The position numbers and the translations under genes were made by a program. The notes below the pieces were generated by a model that saw only the letters and a program-made list of their open reading frames with translations, made no database searches and was not told the DNA's origin. Below are positions 22,029-33,846 of a stretch of DNA of 64,000 nucleotides, piece after piece. Position 1 is the stretch's first letter. Each line of letters starts with the position of its first letter. Source of the DNA: Voacanga thouarsii (lineage: Eukaryota > Streptophyta > Magnoliopsida > Gentianales > Apocynaceae); the NCBI GenBank assembly GCA_026120185.1, contig JANUWF010000008.1, forward strand, positions 3,720,001 to 3,784,000, written 5' to 3'.

Positions 22029-23950
22029 CATACCCCCACACTTGAACTTTTACTTGTCCTCAAGCGAAACACTTAAGTCAAGAAAATTATTAAGAAAACA
22101 CAAGCATTTACTCTTCCAAAAATTTGAACATAGCAAGGCTTATAACATCCTTTCAAACTTTAGATAAAACTCTTATCATTCATCAAACCCTTTGAAAACA
22201 ATTAAAACTTGGAAACGTTTGATGAGACATCACAAAACTCTTGAAGTCAAATTAATCAAGTTTTATATCTTAGTCTAAGAAAATTATTATACTCTTCAAG
22301 CAAAAACATAGATAACATGAATCATACAAGCTAAGTTATCTACCAACTCAAGCATTATAACTCCAAAAGTTGCACAACCTAAGTCATGATGTAAGGAAAC
22401 TACTCAATTTTATGGATTTCTCTTCACACAATATATTGGCCCCCTTGTAGTCATCACTCATCATTTTTTTTTCAACATCTTATCTCTCTTTTACTCTTGG
22501 TAATTCATAGCCTCAAGAAAGTGGATTTCTCTTTACTATCCGTATTGGCCCCCATAATTAAGCAAAAACAATACTTTCTCATCTCCAAAGAGGAAATAAT
22601 AATCAACTCATTTTCTCAATTTTTTCAACTCACACAAACTTTCCACACTTTTTTCCACAATCTTTCCACTAAAAAATCTTTTATCTCACATTCCTTATAA
22701 TAACTCAAAGCTAAGCAAAGTTTAAACCCATAATATAAGAGTTAGCCAACAAACTTCCCTCACTTTCATCATATTCTCCACATTCAAACTGGATAAATCA
22801 AATAATATTCTAGCACCAATGCATAAACAATATTAATCCAAATTTGTAAATCTTGAAAATATCCAACCCAATAAACTAATTTCATAAAAATCCACCAAAT
22901 GAATGACAAAACTCATATCCAAGTAAGAAAAAGAAATACAACCTTGCTAAACAATGAAAACCACAAAAAAATTTTGAAAAAATTCCAGAAAAATCAGAAA
23001 TATTTAGCACAATGTACACAATGTATATGGAAAATATGTTCAATGCTAAACTCTCCACCCACACTTAAACTGGATTATCCTCAATGGCAAAAATTATAAC
23101 AATGAATGCAAAGCCAAAGAGACCAAAATAAATAAAGAGAAAGAATATATCCACACACTTAGCTTGATACCAAGAAAACACCAAGATAATTGATAAAAAC
23201 TTAAACAAAAAAATATCACTAATCATTCCACCATACTTAAAATGGACAATATCCTTATTGGAAAAAATAAACATAAGAAAGTATCTCCAAAGGGATCAAA
23301 AATGATAAAGAAGGTAGAAAGTTAAGCAATACTCTCCAAGTGCAATAAATTTCAATAGATATAAAAAACTGGAAATAGAGAAAGGGGCAAGTCTAAAAAG
23401 ACTTTATTCCTACCTGCAAAAGAGAACACAAAAAAAAAATAATAGCAAAATAAAGACACACCTAAATAAAAGAAAACAAGCTAAAAAAATACTAATAAAA
23501 ATCCAAACAAAGTAAATAAAGACACGGCTTACTCCCCCATACTTAAGCTGGAAAATATTTTCCTTATTTGGGAAAGGAAAAATAAAACACTTAACAAAAC
23601 CAAATACAAAATAAAAATACAAACTCTTTCCACTCAGCATACTTCCTCATCAAACCTTTGTAAAATAAATTAGAGATCAAAGTAGAAAATAGGCATGATG
23701 ACTATGTAGAAAGAATGCAGGTTTTTGAAAAATGTAATGTTCATGAAAATGATTTTTCTCAGCAAAGCAAAACACATAAACCTTATTTTCTAACATTCCT
23801 TTAGACACACAAATGTTTTTTTTTTTTCAACATAAGTGCACATGGTATCTAAAGAATGCATCAATCTTGCCATCACTAATTAAACCTTCAAAAGATTTGT
23901 CACAATGAAATTCCCTTTTAAACTTAGTAATTAAGTTCTTAAAAATGGGA

Positions 23951-24480
23951 TCAAGAAATCCTACTTCTCAATGCATAATCTACAAAAACTAAGTTACCTC
24001 CCTTTGGATGGGGTGAAAGGTAGAATTTGTCAACATCCTCAAAGGATTTTGTATGATGTAGCATTGAAAGATCCAGCTCCTTGAAGAATGTTAAGATCAA
24101 CACATTATCATTTGGGCCATTGCTCTCCAATAATGGAGAGGAACCTAAGAAATCATATAACAAAGAAAGATTAGAATTATTAGCACATAGAGGAGAATAG
24201 AATATCTTCCTTTCCACATTGGGCAATTGTGCCTCATATCCTCTCTCTCTTCCTTGGGGATTCCCTTGTTCAAGTGTATGGGTCGTTAAGGCATCTTCAA
24301 CTAACTTGACTAGTTGTTTTGTGGAGCTCATTCATTGGGATGCTTCTTCATACCACTTAATAGATAAATTTGTATTAGCGACAAAAGAATACATTGAGGC
24401 TTCAAGTGACGTCTCACAAAAAGCATCAATTCGAGCTTGCAAATTTGTCAAATTCTCATAATTGTAGCTCCTTTTATCTT
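23951..24480 (-). CDS. Unidentified ORF inside Athila-type element 1
   Basis: The ATG at 24331 opens 126 codons; the same frame continues upstream to about 24480 past a single stop, with N-L-Q-A-R-I-D-A-F and a W-Y-E-E-A segment. The product has no RT, protease, integrase or zinc-knuckle motif. It contains V-K-L-V-E-D-A-L near its start and a D-F-L-G-S-S-P-L-L-E segment. I do not recognise it. By position it could be the C-terminal part of a retroelement ORF; expression is doubtful. Confidence 0.35.
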
Positions 24481-24773
24481 ATGCCCAAAAGTAATTGTCC
24501 ACGATGATGTCAATCTCGAGCTCAAAGAAAAATAAAAATCAAATTGAAAATAAAAATAAACAAAAACAAAAACAATAGAAAAAATAAAGGAAAAAACAAA
24601 AGGAAAAAAATAATAGAAAAATAAAGAAAAGAAAAAAACACACACATTAGATATATACATAAACTACCTAAACATAAAAGTTAGTGGTATTTACGAGTAC
24701 AACATGAACTAAGCCAGTCAATTAAGTCACACAATGTTACAAACAACAAGATGTAGTACCTATTTACACAAAG

Positions 24774-24813
<40 letters not shown>

Positions 24814-24871
24814 GACATATGGACATATAAACATGGTTCAATCAACAAAATCCAAGCTTTCATGATATTGT

Positions 24872-24889
24872 TCCCTGGCAACAGTACCA
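24872..24889 (-). other. Athila-type primer-binding site (tRNA-Asp)
   Basis: On the minus strand TGGTACTGTTGCCAGGGA follows the LTR end and matches the Athila tRNA-Asp primer site TGGCGCCGTTGCCGGGGA at 14 of 18 positions; all four differences are C-to-T or G-to-A. Confidence 0.85.
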
Positions 24890-24895
24890 AAAACT

Positions 24896-27800
24896 TGATG
24901 CGTAAATTTTGAGTGTATAAAAATTATCAAATTTAAATCTACCCCTTAGTCAAGTTTTAATTAAAACACTAATCCCAAAATACATATACGAGCAAGTATA
25001 CTCATCGTAAGTATAGTATAGGGAATTAACGAGTATTGATCATCAAAGGAATAAGTACGCACTAATCACTTTTCATTCATTGTTTAACCGACCCAATAAA
25101 GTGATAAAATAGTAAAAATAAAAAAATATATATATACAACTCAAGGAGGTAAGAATATGCAATTTAGACAATTATCCTAGAACATGTGATAATGAATCAT
25201 TTAGAAATTATCTCAAGTAATCATTATCTTGACATTATGAAGGAATATAAAGTAAAATTCAATCGTTTCCTATGTCTGAATCTACTTATATAGACTCCAC
25301 GTCTTTCCCAATCCATGAAATCACCAGCTTTTAATTAAATTAGCAGATTTTCCAATCAAACCAACATAACTAAAACATGCATTAAACTTAATTCGTTATA
25401 AATATGAAATTAGCTAATGACCCTTTGCTCTAGGTGAAATCAACTAATCTTTGATCACTTTAGTCCTTTAATCTTAACTTCGTTTCCCAAGTCCATTAAG
25501 ATTTGACAAATACGAAATCAATGCAATGAACTCCTAACATCGTTTCCCAAGTCAATTTGAAAAAAAAAAACACATTAATAAACAATGATAAGAAGTAATC
25601 AAATACCAAAGATAATAGAAAATTGATCAAATAACTAAATTAATCCAAAAATCATGAATCCCAAAATAATGTCAAATTACAATAAAAATATTGAATACAT
25701 CATTGTTTAAGAGCAAGAAAACAAAGGTAAAAGAAAGAACTCATAGACAAGCCTCCTTCTTCTCCTTTGAAGACTTTCTGGAACAACCCTCCTTGAATGG
25801 TGAATCTCTCATTCTCTGAGTGATTGGAAGTTTTGCTCTCGGATTCACTACTTTTATCTTGTGTTTTCCTTATTTTTATAGGCTTCTTTGATGCTAAAAT
25901 TCATTGTTTTAGGAGTCTTAGCCGAGTAGGATTCGAAAAATACTAAAATCTTTTGGAAGATACCAAATTCGTGCACATGATTTTTGTAATACCCCGCCCA
26001 AAACCACCTTTGGCTATGGGAAAAAGTCATGCATTGCATAGCATCTTGCATTTTATGTGGTAGCTAGAATAATTTTATTTGCATGATGCATGTGAATTTT
26101 TCCGTTACTCTTGCATTTGAATTAATTGATGTGAAATAGTTGTGTTGTTAAAGATTTGGTTAAGGGAGGTTTGGTCGAAGATTTTGAAGGATGAGTATTG
26201 GGGTGGTAAGAACTTCTTGTAGAAAAATTAGTATTGGAGTTGTTTTGGAATAGCGGGGAGGTTGGTGATTTTCTTTGGTGACCCGAGTTCGAATCCTACC
26301 TTTTGTGAAGTAAGTTTCTCTTCTTGAAATTCTTTTCTTTAGACCGTTTCTTATCTTGGCCGAAAAAGAATCTAGCTATCCTAGAGAAATTTTAGTATTT
26401 TTACTCCAAGGAAATAAGTCTCCATATTTATTTCCTAAATTCAAGGACTTGGATGTGAATAAAGTTCACCTTTAATTTTCAGCTTGTGTTCCTTAGGATT
26501 TTCGAAAAAACCCTAGCTAGTAAGTAAAATACTAGCTTGATTTTAGTTAGATAGATGTTGCCATGGATAGGTGGAATTAATGAATCCTTTTCCTAGTAGG
26601 AAATCTTGTTGATTTTAATCCTAGAATGTTAGCTAAAAAATTCTGGAAAAAAATTCCAGCAAGTGCCGCCATCTTGGAACACCTTTAGTTCAATCCAAAC
26701 TCTTCTAGGACTAGAGGAAATCTTGTCCAAATCCTTGATAAAACCAGATTTTATTCCAATCTAAATTCAACTAGGATTTCTTCCTTTTCCTAGCTGAATT
26801 TCGGCAGCTTTGAATCTACATAAGCTGTCCGAAATTCCAGCTCCTTTAGCTACAATCCAACTTTGAAAATCCTAGCTCAAACCACCTAGAATACTCCTTA
26901 ATAATTCAACTACCCTAGCTGCACAAAACCAGAATTTCTAGCACCAAAAATTACTGATTTTCGACAGCTTGGAAACCAGAAAAATTCGGCCAGCTTGCAC
27001 AGAATTTTCGTCCAGCTGTGCACTCCAAAACCCACGAAATTTTGCACTCCAAAACCTATCAAAACTCCTTGTTGATTAAGCCAATACCAGTGCCCAAAAC
27101 CCTCACATTTTCCCTGGAAATTTCGGCAGAATTGCAGCTTGAACAATCCAGATTTTATTCTCCTCTTGTTCAGCGATTTTCACAGCACTTGCATAGGATT
27201 TTCAGTCATCAAAACTCACTCAAACTCTTCTTTGTTTGGCCCAAAATTCTGAACGCATTCAGCCCTTCCTTTGAGCAGTGTTTCGGCCAGCTTAGGGGAG
27301 CAAATTGCAGAATTTTTTCCTCCATAAAACTCCCCTAAAATCGGCAGCAAGGAGGCGTGCGCAAGCCGAAATTTCGCTCTTGCTGTCCAAGAAACCTAAA
27401 GCCATTAGGAGTCTTTCTAAACATCACCATCTAACCCTAAACCAATCTTCTCCAACTTTAAATCATAACCACCATTTACCCTCTCCATTCTACACGAAAA
27501 ATTCAGCAACTTCTCTCTGCAAATTTTCGAAAATACAAGAGTTGTTCCAAGCAAAAATCACACACACCTTAAGGTAAGCACAAATCCTTTCAACCTCTTG
27601 ATGTCGTTTTCTCTAATGATTCTTTTCTCTTTCTTCTACCCTTAAATCATGCCCTATAAAGGTTGATTTCCTCTTCTTCCTTGATTTTCGGACAAGTGAA
27701 GCAAAAGAGGTAGCTTCTCTCTTCTTCTCAAGCGAACTCGGGACGATCACCATAGGAACATCGAGACCTCATTACCCGGTAGTTGCAAGGTAAGGGAATA

Positions 27801-29516
27801 CCCTCCCTTGATGTCGAAAGTAAAGTTTAATGGTGTTTATTAGCGATATAAACATGTGGTCGTAGTATTTGATCTTTAGGGATTGAATAGTTTACTTAGA
27901 ATTAAATAGGAGATTGCGAATTGTTATGGAAATAAATGGGATTAGAGCATGTTTGAATTAATTGAGACCCTGATCATGATATTATATGGTTTAGATCAAG
28001 AGGATAATTGAGGAAAGCCAGCTGTGAATTTATCGCATTTATTTGAGGCATATCAAGTAAGTCCTTGCATAAACTCTTTTATTAAACGTTGTGATGGTAA
28101 GTCCTTTTATAAACTGTTTTGTTAAAGGTTGTGATGGCAAGTCCATGTTGTGAAGCTTTGTAAAGCTATTTTTAAACTATGTTTGATTGGGTTGTAAACG
28201 TGGATATTTATTCTTTAAACGGTTTTGTCAAACTAACGGTTTTTAGCAAGAAAACTGTTCTTTTCCTTAAATTTTTAGAAATATCTTTTAAAGAAAATCA
28301 CGTTTTACAAAGCCAAGGTTTGAAAATATTTTTCATCAGGAATTGACGGATATGTTCGTTGAGTACTCAATAAGGGTAGGCTAACAATACTAGTCTTGGA
28401 GAGCTAGCGTAAGTCTTCTGGCAGGAGGCCATCTCCAGAAAATGAACTCTGCTTGAAAAGGCGACAGTGTTGGTTGGTCAGGCCAGTCCGAGCTAGCATT
28501 ATGCCTGAAAGGTATTATTTATATTCCCGGCATGGACACCCGGATGGTTTTGTTGGGTGTAGAGATGGAGGAGTATCTCACCCGGTGGGCTGTACGCTCA
28601 CCTTGATCAGAACGCCCAACGTGTGGTAATCTGGTCCGGACAAGGTGCACAAAGTATGGTGCCTTGGCCAATTTGTTCTCATGGAGCCCAACGTGTGGTG
28701 ACATGACTTTTATCCGAGTGGAGGATTTATTTTGTACAAAGTGTGACAATGAGAAAAACCCACTCCTTGCGAAAAGAGATTGTTTATGACTTGCCAAATT
28801 ATTTTTACAAATGTTTTACACTTTGCATACACGAACTATTTAAAAACACCATGTGCACACACAGGACTTACTGAGATTTATTCTCACACTATTTTACACC
28901 ATGTTTTCAGGAGATAGACTGTGCTGAGTCAGCGGGACATGTAATAGTTGGAGCTTTTGCTATTTTCTCTATCCGTTCTAGGAGACATTTATTGCTTATG
29001 CTTCTAAACAATATTTTGTGTTATTCCGTTTTGCTCCAAGTTGAGCCTGATGTAATAAGAATATTTCCTGATTTATCTAAGTTGATCCTTTTGGAGATTT
29101 CTTTTATATTTTATACCTTGTTCTAAAGACCCCTTGTCCTACGGGACGGGGCGACATCCCCGCCCTTTTAGGGTACGTAGTCGTGGGGTGTTACAATTTT
29201 CGTGTCCAGAGTGGACCTGGCATCGTGTCCAGTTGACCCACCCAGCACTAGGTGTTTTCTACTTTTCCTCCTGAATTTGCTCTGTTTTTATTATTTGGCC
29301 AGTGTAGACTTGGCACCTAGTGCCTTAACTGGACCTAGCGCCAGGTGCATTCTAGAATCTGTCCACTTTTTACTTGAAATCAACATAAATTTGCACAAAT
29401 ATGTCAAAAACACTTTCTACAAGAAAAATGAAGGACTATGCTAAGTTATTACATCTAAAGTATCTTAATTTAACTTCAAGTAACTAGGAAAATAGTGATA
29501 ATTTTAGCCTCTATCA
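24896..29516 (-). mobile_element. Athila-type element 1, 5' LTR with nested solo LTR
   Basis: On the minus strand TGATAGAGGCTAAAATTATC at 29516 to ACGCATCA at 24896. Subtracting the nested insert and one duplication leaves about 1405 bp, equal to the 3' LTR. The U3 has GC-rich words built on GGACCTGG and CACTAGG repeated within about 150 bp. Confidence 0.87.
25985..29195 (+). mobile_element. Chromovirus-type solo LTR, 3.2 kb (Tekay/Del-like)
   Basis: 3211 bp starting TGTAATACCCC and ending GGGGTGTTACA, flanked by ATTTT on both sides (25980-25984 and 29196-29200). The homologous Athila 3' LTR is uninterrupted at this site. TGTAACACCCC ends and multi-kb LTRs are typical of the Tekay/Del chromoviruses; the lineage is inference. 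Its last 75 bp match the fragment at 39958-40030 and, more distantly, the LTR end at 48540-48624. No gag or pol; the reading frames inside (for instance 27018-27577) carry no known domain. Confidence 0.9.
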
Positions 29517-32500
29517 AAGACTCTCTCATCTAAAGACTTGTTGAATGGTTTAGCAAGATTGCTCTCCGAGGCACTCTATTCTACCATAACTACCGGTCTC
29601 TAAATAAATTTTCGGATCAGGTGGTACTTTCTCTCTATATGCTTTCCCTTTTTTGTGGTTCCTCTTTTCTTTGGATTGCGAGACTACACCTGTGTTGTCA
29701 TAATATAACGTAATTAGCTTGTCCATTTGTGAGATGACTCCAAGTTCTATAAGGAACTTTCGGAGCTGAACTGCTTTCTTGGATACCTCCGAAACTGTCA
29801 CGTACTCAACTTCTATGGTTGAGTCAGTAATGTAAGATTGCTTAATACTCCTCCATAAAATAGCTCTTTCAGACAAGATGAAGATATATTCACTAGTAGG
29901 TTTTCTCTCATCCTTATCTGCCTAGAAATCTGAGCCTATGTATCCTACAAGAATCAAGTCATCAGCCTTGTAAATCAGTATATAATCTCATGTTCTCTTA
30001 AGGTACTTAAGAATATACTTTACAACTTGCCAATGAACCCCCTCAGAGTTTGATTGATATTTGCTGACTACGCCTGCAGTAAAACAGATATTTATCCTAG
30101 TACATGGCATGGCATACATGAGACTTTCCATAGCCGAAGCATAGGGAATCCTACTCATCCTATCTTTTTCTTCTTGAGACTTAGGATAGTCCTTTGAAGA
30201 AAAAGGCAACCTATATCTGTAAAGGATTAGTGTTCCATTGCATAAGTCCATGTTGAACATAGCCAACATCTTGTTAATGTATGTGGCTTGGAAAAAACCT
30301 AACATTCTCTACTTTCTATTTCTAAGAAACTTAATGCCAATAATATAGATGGCTTCTCCCAAGTCTTTCATACTAAATTGACTAGACAGCTAAACCTTAG
30401 TAGATGACAATATTCCTACATCATTCCCAATGAGTAGAATGTCATCCATATACAGCACAAGAAAAACCACATTAATGTCTTCCTATTTCTTGTACACACA
30501 TAGTTCATTTTCGTTTTGAGTGAAATTATAAGGCTTTACAGTCTTATCAAAATGAATATTCTTTGTTCTCAATACCTGCTTAAGTCTATAAATGGACTTC
30601 TTAAGCTTACAAACTATATGTTCCTGTCCTTTAACAATAAAGCCCTCCAATTGGTGTTTGAATAGATGCCTAAAATATGCTACGTATTTCTGTATTTTGG
30701 AAATTAATAAAAGCTTTATTCATTAATGACTGTTTGTTTACGTGTATTTACATATTAAACGTCTAAGTGTGTTAGTAAGTAATCTACATGATTGGGTCAT
30801 GCTTTCACAGTAAGGTATAGATTATGAGCTACTAACACATAAGTGAAGAAAATTTGTTTTTGATCAATTGATAAAGCTAGACACTTTATTAAGATTTAGA
30901 TCATTACACTATAGTTTTTAAATAGGGAATGGTTTACCTTTAACCAGTGAGTAGTCCACTCGTACCAATAGTATAAGCATATTCAGAATACGTAGAACTT
31001 GATCATGTGATAATAATCATTAGTAAAGTACTAAAATAAATAAAGATTGGTTTATCATAACTACTGTGTGAATGAGTACCCTAGGACTTGAGCATAAGTT
31101 AGCAGTTTGGTGAAGCTGGACTTGTACATTTTGATGTATATTGGGTGAGGTCTTATCGCAAGGTCAATAACCTTGTACGTTGGGTGTATGATTCTAGTTA
31201 ATTAAGACGAACTTATACAATAGAGTTTCTATACTTTATTACATGAATAAATTACCCCCTTGTGATTGTTCGAGATAATCTAATAATTCAGGGTCCTGGG
31301 AAACATGACTAAGTATGTACACTTTTGGGTAGCTCCCTGCGATAAATGGATACATATTGGAAGTCGTGGATTATCGGACTAGTTATCAAAGGATGGTAGA
31401 TGTCCTTAAGAAAGGTATTGGTACTATTTTCCTATCTCAATAACAGGTGTTACGTAGAGGGATATTTTCATTATTACGCCTGTAGGTCAGAGACACTGCA
31501 CTTGTAATATTATTCTCGGGGTCAATATTTTCATATGGTGATAAATTGAATATTTAAAATGATTAAAATACAGCTATTTGTTAGCAGGGGTATTTTGGTT
31601 ATTTTAGTAGCTAAGAATAATATGTCTTTTGGTCCCCAGAATAGCTCAAATAACCTTAGTAAATTTATTTACTATATGGGCTTATTGGGTGAATTTATTA
31701 TTGGATGAATTATTTTAGGAGTCTAATTATTTATTTATTTGGGCTTGAATAATTAATTGGGCCAATTTAATTAATTAGTTTATTTATTAATTTATCTTAG
31801 ATAATTTTATATTAGGCCCATGTAGTTTAATTAATTAATAAAAGAGTTAATTTAATTAATTGATTTATTAATTAATTATCATGGGTAATTTAAAATTGGG
31901 TCCAAGTGGATTAATTAATTAATAAGGAAGCTATTTAATTAGTCATTAGATTAATTAAGAGAGCATGGCCCATTAGGGTTTTGATGCTAGTAGTCATGTA
32001 AATGAGAAAGGAAAAAGAGGAAAAAAGAAACAAAGAAATTGAGGTGGCTGATTTTGTTTCTAAAAAGAAAAAAGGAAAGCTAAGAATATAAGAAAAGGGC
32101 ATCTCATGTGCAATTAATGTTGACCAAAAAATTCCAGAAGAAAATAGCTTTTCGTTTTTTTGAAACAGATGTTGATTTTTTTTGTTTTATTTTCCTTCAT
32201 TTTTCCTTAACGTTTAGCTCATCCATTTTTGTTCCAATTTTATTCACCCTAATTCTACTTTCACCGGTAGAGGTCTATAGTAGTTAGAGAATACTGTGTA
32301 AGGTCAAGAGCTTGCAAACGTGATAAGTGTTTGATGCGAAGGAGCTGACGGTTAGCCGGTGTCCTTGTGGAACAAGTAGAAGTTCCTATTCAATAAGCGT
32401 CATCGTCGAACCCGAATTCGACTCCAGTTATTAAAGTTAATCACCATAGAAGTAAGTATTTCTAGACTTTGGCTCGGAAAAAAATTTAATTTACTATCTT

Positions 32501-33470
32501 CCGCTACATATTTAATTTTTTCGTTATCCTTTAGTTGGGACATATAGATGTCTTCGCTAAAATGGCCATTAAGAAAGGCTGTCTTGACATCTATTTTTCA
32601 TATCTCGTAGTCATAGTGACATGCGATGGCAAGAAGCATACGGATGCACTTTAGCATGGCTACCAAGAAAAAGGTTTCCTCATAATCGATACTCTCTTTC
32701 TGAGTATCCGATCGTAAGGTCTTGATTAATTTACCTGTTCGGTGTTCCATTTCAGCCTTAAACTCTTTGAACTTGTCAAAATAGTTAGACTTGCATCTCA
32801 TTAGGTTAACGTAACCATACCTTATACAATCACCCGTGAAAGTGATGAAGTATTCAAACCCTCATCTCGCTGCTATAGACAATGGACCATACACATCAAT
32901 ACGAACAAGGCTTAATATCTGCTTGGCTCTATCTGCCTTTTAGGTAACAGACCTTCTGGTTATCTTTTCTATTAGGCAGGTTTCATATTGAGGCTAACTT
33001 TCCAATCTTAATAAGCACAAAGACCCATCATAGATTAATCTCTGAATTCTAGTTGAGTTAATATGACCCAACCTTGAATGCCAAAGATAGAAGTTATGAC
33101 ATTAGTCTTTCTTTTCCTACTTAAAGGTTTACTTTGAGGATTGTTCAATTGATTGTTAATAGGATTTATGAAGAATAAGTTTTCATACATGTGCCCAGTA
33201 CCTAAAATTTCTCTATTTTTACTGATAGTTATACCAGAATAGATAGAAACAGAATAATCATAATTTATTAGTATCACAATTGAAATCAAATTCTGTCTAA
33301 AACTAGATATATATAAAATATCCTTCAAAATAACTATCTTATTACAGTAAAAAAAAAGTTCCAGCTCTCCCATTGCTTGGGTCCATACTTGTGTTCCATT
33401 TTCCACTCATAGGCTATATTCGCACTTTTTGAGTTTCTTATTTTCCTAAACCCTTACAAGAAGTTACAGA
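29517..33470 (-). pseudogene. Copia-2: pol remnant with internal deletion
   Basis: Minus-strand pol closely related to copia-1. From the right: protease/pre-integrase part (33035-33406, V-I-L-K-D-I-L-Y), integrase end (G-K-L-I-K-T-L-R-S-D), then directly at about 32700 the RT segment S-I-D-Y-E-E-T-F, so about 900 bp between integrase and RT are deleted. RT continues after the nested LTR with Y-M-D-D near 30445, then connection and RNase H (29550-29876). The 3' end of pol stops at the Athila-type LTR (29516), and the 5' part is cut by copia-3 at 33470. Many stops; inactive. Confidence 0.87.
30655..32533 (+). mobile_element. Solo copia LTR nested in copia-2 RT
   Basis: 1879 bp from TGTTTGAATAG to ATCCTTTA, within the codons between RT segments that are contiguous in copia-1 (about 12930). 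Flanked by ATTGG (30650-30654) and GTTGG (32534-32538), a 5-bp duplication with one G-to-A change. Start, length and several internal words agree with the copia-1 LTR, but it is diverged. Plus orientation, opposite to its host. Confidence 0.87.
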
Positions 33471-33798
33471 TGATAGGTATCTCATGCATATTATATATGG
33501 CGCAGTGGAAAAATAAGAACAAGATACCAACCCATGATCCGCATACGTGTGAAAAACAAGACATAAAGAGAAGAAGATCACCTTTCTTGTAAGTCCCTAT
33601 CATTAAAATTTTCCTTTCTCATCTGAGGCGCGATCCAGCAATCCTCTTGATCAAACACCACGAGAATCGAATGCCCAGCCACTACAATCACAGTGTGTAA
33701 TTATCTCTAATAGAAATCCACACGGAGGATCACACACAAGCATCAAGATTTTCTGTGGTAGAAGAAAACAAAGTGGCTGCTAGGGTTTAGAGAAGAAC

Positions 33799-33846
<48 letters not shown>

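Larger units (their letters stand above)
22029..24895 (-). other. Internal region of Athila-type element 1
   Basis: Mostly non-coding. Reading on the minus strand from the primer site: an AT-rich leader with a TA microsatellite (24777-24807), a 126-codon ORF, then four degenerate polypurine-like motifs (near 23540, 23235, 23062 and 22780; consensus TTAAGTRTGGKGGA), then a stretch with two copies of GGGGGCCAATA followed by AAGAGAAATCCA (about 22560-22515 and 22445-22415), and last the true polypurine tract AAGTGTGGGGGTA (22031-22046). The same module occurs in the second Athila-type element at 44745-45915. Confidence 0.7.
20613..29516 (-). mobile_element. Athila-type pol-less retrotransposon (LARD-like) 1
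   Basis: Two LTRs in minus orientation enclose only about 2.9 kb with a tRNA-Asp-type primer site at one end and a polypurine tract at the other. No reverse transcriptase, integrase or protease can be read in it, so it must have depended on enzymes of an autonomous relative. The left LTR terminus is eroded and target duplications are not visible; the flanks are unrelated copia segments, so a later rearrangement is likely. The 5' LTR hosts a chromovirus solo LTR. Confidence 0.85.

Noticed and set aside
27018..27577. Two overlapping plus-strand frames as a gene
   Set aside because: Entirely within the 3.2-kb solo LTR, no domain and no intact relative seen.
28519..28797. 92-codon minus-strand frame
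   Set aside because: On the wrong strand of the solo LTR; no recognisable content.
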